Assembly (NCBI RefSeq): GCF_008638345.1
Contig: NZ_VTVA01000006.1
Span: 69,366 to 133,365, forward strand
DNA length: 64,000 nucleotides
DNA from: Pseudomonas saliphila
GTDB taxonomy: Bacteria; Pseudomonadota; Gammaproteobacteria; Pseudomonadales; Pseudomonadaceae
Direction: 5' to 3'
The notes under the pieces were generated by a model. It was given only the letters and a program-made list of their open reading frames with translations. It was not told where the DNA came from and searched no databases. Shown piece by piece: positions 36,351 to 43,843 of this stretch; the first letter of the stretch is position 1, and every line of letters starts with the position of its first letter. Made by a program: the position numbers and the translations under genes.

Positions 36351-36762
36351 GTGCCTGCAATTCCAGCAGTTTCCCTGCCTCCTCATGCTTCGTTGCATAC
36401 GCTCGCGCGATAGACCCTGTCTGAATTCACGACTCGCATAGTGGCTCGCCTTCACCTGAGTGCGCCTAACATTCTCGGTGCGTCCGCGTTGTTTGCAGTA
36501 CACCTCCATACGCCCACACGCGGGCTTTTAATCTTCCCTTAATGGTGGGCGGTTAGTTTCCACCACTGACGTCGTTGACGTTGATCAGTACCTTTCCGGC
36601 TACGTTCAGGGCAACGATTCGTGCAGAGGCGGGCGGTCAGCCCGGCATGGGTAAAACCTGGTTTGTTACCCGTGGCTTTCAGCGCGGTAATCACCGGACA
36701 GTCCGGGCCTAAAAAAACGTTTCCGGAGGCTATCAACCATTTGAATGGAGTAGGCCTTCACC
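36351..36762. other. 412-base gap between tRNA-Gly and the oxidase cluster
   Basis: No clear gene. A reverse frame at 36539-36736 would encode 65 residues, very basic at its end (CPERSRKGTDQRQRRQWWK); it may be chance or a remnant. GGTGG and CCACC near 36545-36563 pair around a loop, and CCGGACAGTCCGG near 36697 is a compact palindrome. A lone TTGAT half-site lies near 36589, but no full Anr/FNR box. The ccoN promoter should be here. Confidence 0.45.
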
Positions 36763-38373
36763 ATGATAACAACAGGGCTTCTGCTGACTCTCAGCTTCAT
36801 CGGATCGCTGGCGGCGCTCGGCATACTGATCTGGGCAATTGCCAATCGCCAGTTCTCTGTCAGCCAGCAGGATGCGGAGTCGATCTTCGAGAAGGGCGAG
36901 GTAGGTCAGCCGGATGACTCCACCGCTTTCGACGGCGAGAAGAACAAGGAGCAGCAAGTCTTCGACGCAGTGCGCTCACGCATCGATGAGCCAGGTCGCA
37001 AAGTCGTCATCCTCATGACGGTGGTTGCGGCCGTCATGCTGCTACTGGGCACCGCCTTCGGTCTGCTCGCCTCCTTCAAGTTACATATGCCTGACCTGCT
37101 AAGCGACAGCGCTGCCATGACGTTTGGCCGGGTGCGCACCATGCACCTCAACCTGGTGTCTTACGGCTGGCTTTCAGTTGCCGGGATCGGGATTGCGCTG
37201 TGGATTTTGCCGCGCATGTTCCATACACCTCTTCGCCGGCCTAACCTCGCGTATTTCGGCGCCAGTCTCTGGAGCATCGGCGTCCTTGCGGGTGTTGTTG
37301 CCATCGGTAGTGGCTGGACAGAGGGGCTGGAGTGGCTCGAGATTCCCTGGGAGATTGGCCTGTTGATGGCAATCGGCGGGGCGTGCATGGCGTTTTCGTT
37401 GATCAGCACCGCCAGACACCGTGAAGTGCATCATATCTACGTCACGGGTTGGTATTTTCTGGCAGCGCTGTGCTGGTTCCCGATTCTGTTCCTTATTGCC
37501 AAGATCCCTGAGCTGCATTCCGGGGTACAGCAGGCGACGATGAACTGGTGGTTTGCCCACAACGTACTCGGTCTATGGCTGACCCCTTTGGGTGTAGGGG
37601 CCGCGTACTACCTGATCCCTAAGATCATCGGCGTCCCCGTCTTTTCCTATAGCCTGTCCCTTCTAGGGTTCTGGGGTTTGGCACTGTTCTATAGCCAGGT
37701 GGGCATCCACCATCTTATCGGTGGTCCGGTCCCAACCTGGGTGGTGACACTGTCCGTCGTCCACAGCGTGATGATGTTCATCCCGGTGATTGCCGTAGCG
37801 ATCAACCAGCACGGTACGGTGCTGCGCAACCTGTGGGCTTTCAAGCAGTCGCTAGCGCTCCGTTTCGTTTCTACTGGCGCGGTGATGTATACGCTCGCTT
37901 CTTTTCAGGGGTCCCTTGAGGCACTCCGGTCGATCAACTCCGTTACCCACTTCACGCACTACACCGTCGGTCACGCTCATCTCGGCGCCTACGCGTTTAC
38001 CACCATGGTCATGTTCGGCGCCTTCTATTACATGCTGCCGTTGCTAACCCGGCGCGAATGGCCCTGGCCCCGCCTGCTGGCTGCGCACTACTGGTTAGTG
38101 GTGGGCGGCTTCGGGATCTACTTCTTTGCCGTCTCCATTGGCGGCTGGCTGCAAGGGCTGGGGCTCCTGGAAGTCGGGCATCCGTTCGCTGACATTACCC
38201 AGTCGGTTCGTCCCTATCTGGAAGCCCGCTCCGTTGGCGGGACCTTGATGACGCTTGGTCACGTTATCTTCGCTGTCCATATCGCTGCATTGCTTTTGGG
38301 GAAGGGTTTGTTAGCACGTTCGAAAACTGAACCGGAAGCCGCCCGTCGTCCCGCCACTGTGGAGGGCATTTGA
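36763..38373 (+). CDS. ccoN: cbb3-type oxidase catalytic subunit with N-terminal CcoS-like domain
   Basis: The 536-residue membrane protein is a C-family haem-copper oxidase subunit I. Haem ligands are His128 (MHLNLVSYGW, low-spin) and His404/His406 (TVGHAHLG). CuB ligands are His266 (WWFAHNVLG), His316 and His317, and the crosslinking Tyr310 lies six residues before His316, so it should reduce oxygen, not nitric oxide. The first 45 residues (hydrophobic helix, then IWAIANRQFSVSQQDAESIF) resemble the maturation protein CcoS, which is normally a separate gene; this reads as a CcoS-CcoN fusion. GGAG lies 15 bases before the ATG. First gene of a five-gene set. Confidence 0.88.
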   Translation: MITTGLLLTLSFIGSLAALGILIWAIANRQFSVSQQDAESIFEKGEVGQPDDSTAFDGEKNKEQQVFDAVRSRIDEPGRKVVILMTVVAAVMLLLGTAFGLLASFKLHMPDLLSDSAAMTFGRVRTMHLNLVSYGWLSVAGIGIALWILPRMFHTPLRRPNLAYFGASLWSIGVLAGVVAIGSGWTEGLEWLEIPWEIGLLMAIGGACMAFSLISTARHREVHHIYVTGWYFLAALCWFPILFLIAKIPELHSGVQQATMNWWFAHNVLGLWLTPLGVGAAYYLIPKIIGVPVFSYSLSLLGFWGLALFYSQVGIHHLIGGPVPTWVVTLSVVHSVMMFIPVIAVAINQHGTVLRNLWAFKQSLALRFVSTGAVMYTLASFQGSLEALRSINSVTHFTHYTVGHAHLGAYAFTTMVMFGAFYYMLPLLTRREWPWPRLLAAHYWLVVGGFGIYFFAVSIGGWLQGLGLLEVGHPFADITQSVRPYLEARSVGGTLMTLGHVIFAVHIAALLLGKGLLARSKTEPEAARRPATVEGI

Positions 38374-38374
38374 T

Positions 38375-39007
38375 ATGAATCGTCTGCTTCCCCTCTCTAT
38401 CGGTGCTGTTGCAATACTGGCGTCGGCCACGCTGATGCTCGTCATTCTGCCGGGTATGCAGATCAATAAGCAGAAGCCTGCGGAGCAATTGAAGCCCTAC
38501 ACCGCGCAGGAGCAGGCCGGGCGTGACCAATACGTCAGCCTGGGTTGTGTCTATTGTCATAGCCAGCAACCCCGCTCGGGCTCGCAGACCCTGGCAGACG
38601 CGGCCCACGGATGGGGGCGCGCGTCAGTCGGCAGCGATTATTACTACGACGCGCCACACCAGTTAGGCACCATGCGTACCGGACCTGACCTGCTGAACAT
38701 AGGCGCGCGACTGCCCAGCGCCGAATGGCACCTCACGCACCTCTATCAGCCCCGGGCGATTTTCGACTGGAGCATCATGCCGGCGTACCCGTTCCTGTTC
38801 GAGGCCAAAGCAGCGGCTTCGCCGGAGGATGTGGTCGTCAAGCTTCCGGCGGCGTTCCGGCCTGACGGCAAGGTGGTGGTAGCCAGACAGGAAGCGCTCG
38901 ATCTGGTGGCGTACCTGCAAAGCCTGAATCGGACTTACGCGGTGGAAGGCGAGCTGAGCAGCATTCGGGATCAAGGCTTCGACACGCGTAAGGGGGAGAA
39001 CAAATGA
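38375..39007 (+). CDS. ccoO: CcoO-like membrane mono-haem cytochrome c
   Basis: A 210-residue protein with one N-terminal membrane anchor, a single CVYCH haem site near residue 58 and an axial Met in SIMPAYPFLF, the CcoO signature. It should pass electrons to the oxidase subunit. It starts one base after the ccoN stop, and its stop overlaps the next start (ATGA), so translation is coupled. Confidence 0.9.
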   Translation: MNRLLPLSIGAVAILASATLMLVILPGMQINKQKPAEQLKPYTAQEQAGRDQYVSLGCVYCHSQQPRSGSQTLADAAHGWGRASVGSDYYYDAPHQLGTMRTGPDLLNIGARLPSAEWHLTHLYQPRAIFDWSIMPAYPFLFEAKAAASPEDVVVKLPAAFRPDGKVVVARQEALDLVAYLQSLNRTYAVEGELSSIRDQGFDTRKGENK

Positions 39008-39858
39008 AGCGGCGTGATAAGTCGGACAATCATCTCGACCAGGTTGACCAGCATTTCGAGCCCTGGGAGCCCAATCAGCCGATCCCGCTTTTCGTTATCG
39101 CACTGGCCTTTGCGCTTGCCGTCTGGGGTGCGTTGACCTACCTGAGCGAATTCGGTGCCGCCCACGATGAAACCGGCCCCGAAGCTGTCCAGCAAGCCAG
39201 TCCGGACATTCCCGAGGCCTCGACCGCTGCTGAAGCGCAGGGTCTGCAGAATGCATCGCCGGAAGTACTGGGACTGGTGTACTCGGGTAAGGACGATATG
39301 TGGAGCTGTGCGTCCTGTCATGGAGCGAGTGGAGAGGGGACTGCCTCGACACCACGGTTGGCCGGCCAGGTAGGGGATTACCTGTTCAAACAGCTCCAGG
39401 ACTTTCACAGCGGTAGCCGCGATGACGACAATATGGCTTTCGTCGTGAGTGCTCTGAACGAAGACGAGATGCGGGACCTCGCAGATTACTATGCCCAGAT
39501 CCGCCTGCCTTCACGCGTGGCACCGACGATGGGTGGCGATCTTGAGCGTGGCCGGGTACTTGCTGAAAGCGGCGACTGGGAAGAAAACGTACCGGCCTGT
39601 TTACAGTGTCACGGGGGCAGCGGTGAAGGTGTAGAACCCTTCTTCCCTATGCTGGCCGGCCAGCACCCTGAATATACCTTTGTCCAGCTTGCCAAATGGC
39701 ACGCTGGAGCTCGCGGTAATTCGCCGCAGGCCTTGATGGACGGCATTGCCGAAGCGATGAGCCCGGAGGACATGCGAGCAGTGTCAGACTTCCTGGCCAC
39801 ATTGCCTCTCAGATCAAGAACACAGGCGCAATCGTTTACCGGACCAGTCGGAGAATAA
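39004..39858 (+). CDS. Di-haem cytochrome c, CcoP-like
   Basis: The 284-residue protein has a cytoplasmic basic N-terminus, one membrane helix (PIPLFVIALAFALAVWGAL, about 28-46) and two haem c sites, CASCHGASGEG and CLQCHGGSGEG. Each repeat resembles cytochrome c4 (LAGQ...YxxxQLxxFHxG). One anchor plus two haems fits the CcoP role of electron entry. It overlaps the CcoO-like gene by four bases. Confidence 0.85.
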   Translation: MKRRDKSDNHLDQVDQHFEPWEPNQPIPLFVIALAFALAVWGALTYLSEFGAAHDETGPEAVQQASPDIPEASTAAEAQGLQNASPEVLGLVYSGKDDMWSCASCHGASGEGTASTPRLAGQVGDYLFKQLQDFHSGSRDDDNMAFVVSALNEDEMRDLADYYAQIRLPSRVAPTMGGDLERGRVLAESGDWEENVPACLQCHGGSGEGVEPFFPMLAGQHPEYTFVQLAKWHAGARGNSPQALMDGIAEAMSPEDMRAVSDFLATLPLRSRTQAQSFTGPVGE

Positions 39859-39860
39859 AA

Positions 39861-40979
39861 ATGAGCACGAATTCCTCACAGAGCGGTGGCTTGAGCCAAA
39901 CCTTGCGCCGTCTGCTCAAGGCGGGGGCCTTGGGCCTGGCTGTGTTTGCCTTCGGCACGCTGCTCTTCCAGTCAGGTGTTTGGAACGACGCCTATAGCGC
40001 GGTAAGCGGTATACCGAAAACCGACGAAGCGGACATTGAAAAGCAAGCGCTGGCCAGTCGGGCGGAAATGCTGGATGCCCGGGAGACGTGGCTGGCGGAT
40101 GTTCAATCCGATCCGCCGAAGATTCCGGTATCCAGCGAAGGCTATTACGCGCCTCCTGCTGAAGCCGATATCCCCGATACACCATTCGGCGAATCGATTC
40201 GTCGCGGCAGGGACGTCTTTCTGAACACGGGTAAGCACGCACCGGACTACGTAGGCAACAGCCAGTCCTGTGCAAACTGCCACCTGGACGGCGGGCGGAA
40301 GGAGAATTCTGCGCCGCTGTGGGGCGCCTATCCCAAGTACCCGATGTACCGTGGCAAGAATAAAAAGGTAAACACGTTTCAGGAGCGTATTAGAGGCTGC
40401 TTTACCTATTCGATGAACGCGCCGGACTCACCTTCCGGGATGCCCCCGCCTCTGGGCAGCGACGTATACGTTGACCTTGAGGCCTATGCGTACTGGCTTG
40501 CGGATGGTCTGCCCGCCGGCGGAACAGTACCGGGGGCTGGCTATCCAAAGGTGGCGAAAACCGAGCTCGGCTACGACTACGAGCGGGGAGAGGAGGTCTA
40601 CCAGGCAAACTGTTCGCTCTGCCACGGTGAAAGCGGTCAAGGACGCCGGGAAGCCGACGGCAGCGTGCAATTCCCGCCGTTATGGGGGCCAGAGGCCTAC
40701 AACTGGGGCGCGGGCATGTCCCGGATCAATACCGCCGCGGCCTTTATCAAGGCCAATATGCCGCTGAGCAAGCCCAACAGTCTGACCGATCAGGAAGCGT
40801 GGGACGTGGCCGCTTATATCAATAGCTTTGAACGGCCAAAGGACCCTCGCCAGACCGGCAGCGTTGAAGAAAACCGCGCGAAGTATCACGAGGGCGACCA
40901 GATCTATTATGGCCAGAAAGTGCGCGGCGAGATTTTGGGGCAAGGCGTCAGCCGTGAACAGGCTGACGCGTCCCGGTAA
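39861..40979 (+). CDS. tsdA: TsdA-like di-haem thiosulfate dehydrogenase, membrane-anchored
   Basis: TsdA couples two thiosulfates to tetrathionate on a di-haem cytochrome. The 372-residue product has an N-terminal anchor (about 20-37), haem sites CANCH (137-141) and CSLCH (251-255), and the TsdA blocks RKENSAPLWGAYPKYPMYRGK and RIRGCFTYSMN. Cys180 in the latter matches the unusual cysteine haem ligand of TsdA, so substrate chemistry may be kept. Direction (oxidation or tetrathionate reduction) cannot be told. It lies two bases after the cytochrome gene, with GGAG before the ATG, and so belongs to the oxidase operon. Confidence 0.82.
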   Translation: MSTNSSQSGGLSQTLRRLLKAGALGLAVFAFGTLLFQSGVWNDAYSAVSGIPKTDEADIEKQALASRAEMLDARETWLADVQSDPPKIPVSSEGYYAPPAEADIPDTPFGESIRRGRDVFLNTGKHAPDYVGNSQSCANCHLDGGRKENSAPLWGAYPKYPMYRGKNKKVNTFQERIRGCFTYSMNAPDSPSGMPPPLGSDVYVDLEAYAYWLADGLPAGGTVPGAGYPKVAKTELGYDYERGEEVYQANCSLCHGESGQGRREADGSVQFPPLWGPEAYNWGAGMSRINTAAAFIKANMPLSKPNSLTDQEAWDVAAYINSFERPKDPRQTGSVEENRAKYHEGDQIYYGQKVRGEILGQGVSREQADASR

Positions 40980-40997
40980 CCCGGGACGCCATCCCAG

Positions 40998-43232
40998 ATG
41001 AATGCCGATCAGTTGGACTTAGCCAGCATTCGTCGGGCACGCCGGTTGGTGGTGACCATCGAGGGAATGTGGTGTGCCGGCTGCGCCATGGCGGTTGAAC
41101 GGATCATCCAGCGGATTCCAGGCGTCTCGTTTGCCAGTACGAGCTTCGCCGGCGGCAGTGCTCTGGTGACCTGGGAGAACGACGACTTCGACCCGCGAAG
41201 AATCTTCGAGCGCGTGGCCAAACTGGGCTATCGCGTCTCCCCACTGATTGAAGTCGATCAGATGGAGCAGCGGATCGACGAGCAATCCCGCAAGGTCTGG
41301 GTACGGCTGGCGGTCGCTCTTTTCTTCGGCATGTGGAGCATGCTCGGCTCGATCATGCTCTACGTCGACCCGGTGATTGCACAGTCCGCCGCGGGCTGGT
41401 GGATCGCTGTTGCCGCGGTCATCTCTGCGATACCGGTCCTGACATACTCGGCCTGGGCGTTCTATCTTGCTGGGTGGCGAACCTTGAAGGCAGGCGTGCC
41501 GGGTATGGACGCTCTGATTTCGTTCGGCGTGCTGGCTGCAACCGGTCTCTCCGTCTGGCAGGTGGCTCGGGGCAGCGCCGACATCTACATCGACACGGCG
41601 ACGATGTTGGTGACGTTTCTGCTGTGTGGCCGTCTGATCGAACTCCATGCTCGTCGCCGCAACTCCGCTGCAGTTAACGCGCTGCGTCAGGCCGTGCCAG
41701 AAACGGTTCGACGACTACGGAGCGATGGCACCAGCGAAGAAATCCGCGCAGCTGATCTCGAAGTAGGCGAGTCGGTGCAGATACGAGCAGGCGAGCGCAT
41801 TGCTGTTGATGGGACGGTTCTCGATGGCGAGAGCGAGGTCGATCGCGCGATTGTCTCAGGCGAAGCCCGTCCTTTGGCGATTGCGCCCGGAGCGGTGGTA
41901 GAAGCCGGCAGCATCAATCTCTCTTGCCAGATCACCGTGCGTGCAGACGTTGCGTATGGCGACCGTTTCGTCGACCGGATTGGTGTCCGCATGCTGGAGC
42001 TGTCAGGGGCTAAAAGTACGGTAGCACTCCAGGCAGAGCGGTTCGCACGCTGGTTGGTCCCCACTGCGGTGGGGCTTTCTGCAGTAGCCTTTGCCTATGG
42101 TTATGGCACCACCGGTGACGTTGCGGAGGCTGCCTTGCGTGCGCTATCGGTGCTCGTGGCCGCCTGCCCTTGTGCGGTGGGTCTGGCCCTGCCGCTGGCC
42201 TATGCCACTGCGACCGGCACCGCCGCCCGGCAAGGCATCATGTTCCGTGATCCTGCCTCTATGGAAGCACTGGCTGGCGCCCGGGAGATGCTGTTCGATA
42301 AAACCGGCACGCTGACCTCAGGCAAGCTGGAAGTAGAGGAAGTCATCAGCGAGCGCTTTTCACGGCATAGACTGCTTCGCTTCGCCGCGCAGGCTGAAGC
42401 CGGAATAGCTCACCCCATTGCAGACGCGATCAACCGTGCCGCCGACGCTGCTACGCAGACTGACGGGCCCGGCCATACCACCCGCTATGCCCGGGGCTCC
42501 ATCTGGCGCGCCGCAGACGCCGCTGACAACGTCATGGTCGGCGCCGTGAGCTGGCTGCGAGAGCAGGGCGTTGGGATTCCCGCCGAAGTGAGTGAAGGGA
42601 ATCCTGGTGCCACGCCTGTTGGCGTAGCCCGCAACGGAGAATGGCTCGGGTTGATCTTGCTGCGGGATGCCCTTCGTCCCGGCGCCATCCAGGCGGCAGA
42701 TACCCTGCGGAACGCTGGCGTGAAACTCGCTCTGGCAACCGGAGACCATGCAGATGCGGCGTCAGTGGTTGCCTCTGCGATCGGTCTGCAGCCGAACCGG
42801 GTGTACGCCGGCTGTCTGCCGGAAGATAAAGTGACGCACGTGAATAACGCTGAAAAGCCGGTAGTGTTCGTGGGCGACGGCGTCAACGATGCGCTCGCGC
42901 TGGCAGCAGCGGATTGTGGTATTGCCGTGCAAGGCGCTTCGGCTCCGGCGGTTGCGACAGCCGGGGTAGTGATTGCGGATGGGGGCTTTACCGGGGTGAC
43001 CTCTGCATGGCACCTGTCGCGCCGGACTTTGCAAATCGTCCGCCAGAATCTGGTTTTCTCGGTCATTTACAATGCCGCTATCCTGAGCTTTGCCGCAACC
43101 GGCGCGGTGCCCCCTGTCGCCGCCGCGATTGCCATGCTCGTCAGCAGCCTGAGCGTCGTCGCCAATAGCGCGCGGCTTACCCATTCACCGGTGGCTCGGG
43201 TGGCCCCGGTGGGTGCTCCTGCACATGGCTGA
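40998..43232 (+). CDS. ccoI: Copper-exporting P-type ATPase, CcoI/CopA-like
   Basis: The 744-residue P1B ATPase has an N-terminal heavy-metal domain with MWCAGCAMAVE, membrane helices, the CPC metal site (VAACPCAVGLALPLA), phosphorylation motif DKTGTLT and GDGVNDALAL. CcoI-type pumps load copper for cbb3 oxidase assembly, and its place at the end of the oxidase genes fits that role. General copper efflux is the alternative. It follows the TsdA-like gene by 18 bases. Confidence 0.9.
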   Translation: MNADQLDLASIRRARRLVVTIEGMWCAGCAMAVERIIQRIPGVSFASTSFAGGSALVTWENDDFDPRRIFERVAKLGYRVSPLIEVDQMEQRIDEQSRKVWVRLAVALFFGMWSMLGSIMLYVDPVIAQSAAGWWIAVAAVISAIPVLTYSAWAFYLAGWRTLKAGVPGMDALISFGVLAATGLSVWQVARGSADIYIDTATMLVTFLLCGRLIELHARRRNSAAVNALRQAVPETVRRLRSDGTSEEIRAADLEVGESVQIRAGERIAVDGTVLDGESEVDRAIVSGEARPLAIAPGAVVEAGSINLSCQITVRADVAYGDRFVDRIGVRMLELSGAKSTVALQAERFARWLVPTAVGLSAVAFAYGYGTTGDVAEAALRALSVLVAACPCAVGLALPLAYATATGTAARQGIMFRDPASMEALAGAREMLFDKTGTLTSGKLEVEEVISERFSRHRLLRFAAQAEAGIAHPIADAINRAADAATQTDGPGHTTRYARGSIWRAADAADNVMVGAVSWLREQGVGIPAEVSEGNPGATPVGVARNGEWLGLILLRDALRPGAIQAADTLRNAGVKLALATGDHADAASVVASAIGLQPNRVYAGCLPEDKVTHVNNAEKPVVFVGDGVNDALALAAADCGIAVQGASAPAVATAGVVIADGGFTGVTSAWHLSRRTLQIVRQNLVFSVIYNAAILSFAATGAVPPVAAAIAMLVSSLSVVANSARLTHSPVARVAPVGAPAHG

Positions 43233-43314
43233 ATTTGGGGTCTGGCCCTGTTGCAGGACGAGGTCTACGGTTTGGCTCAACGCTTGAGCAGCCTAGAACT
43301 GACCACCTACGCAC

Positions 43315-43728
43315 TCAGCTCTGGCCTGGATTGCTCATCAGCAGCTGTTTGGCCTGTGCCCAGTCGAAGGCCTCGCCACGCGCTTCAGCCTCGGCCTGAT
43401 GCTCGTCGAGCAGCTGGTACAGGGCGATTTCTTCGTCGGGCATGAAATGCAGGCAATCCCCACCGAAATACCACAGCAGGTCGCGCGGAATCAGATGGGC
43501 GATCTGAGGGTAGCGCGAGATAATCTGGCAGATGATTTCCTGACCTTGCTGTAGCGCGGCGTCATCGCCTGCTTCAAGGTCGTTGATCATTTCGTCGAAG
43601 CGCTCGAGGAAAAGAATATTGCTCTCCTCGGGCACCTGCTCCATCAGCATTGACTGGGCGCGCAGAGTATCGAACAGGCTTTTGAGCAGCGCCAGATGAT
43701 AGGTGTGGTAGGGCAGTGAGGTATTCAT
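43315..43728 (-). CDS. PA2817-family conserved hypothetical protein
   Basis: A 137-residue soluble acidic protein starting MNTSLPYHTYHLALLKSLFDTLRAQ. It resembles the small PA2817 family of Pseudomonas; position next to fadE agrees. Function unknown. It marks the right border where backbone order resumes after the oxidase cluster. Confidence 0.8.
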   Translation of the reverse strand: MNTSLPYHTYHLALLKSLFDTLRAQSMLMEQVPEESNILFLERFDEMINDLEAGDDAALQQGQEIICQIISRYPQIAHLIPRDLLWYFGGDCLHFMPDEEIALYQLLDEHQAEAEARGEAFDWAQAKQLLMSNPGQS

Positions 43729-43843
43729 GGGTGTCTCCTTGGCAAGCGCGGGAGTCTAGCAGAAGACGCGGAACGTGCATGCACTGGGACGCGTAAAGAC
43801 CGCTTGGCGATGCCGGCTCGCTGGCCGGCATCGCTCTCTGGGG

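Noticed and set aside
36580..36740. Anr/FNR box before the oxidase cluster
   Set aside because: Only half-sites (TTGAT, ATCAA) are present at unsuitable spacing; no TTGAT-N4-ATCAA match was found.
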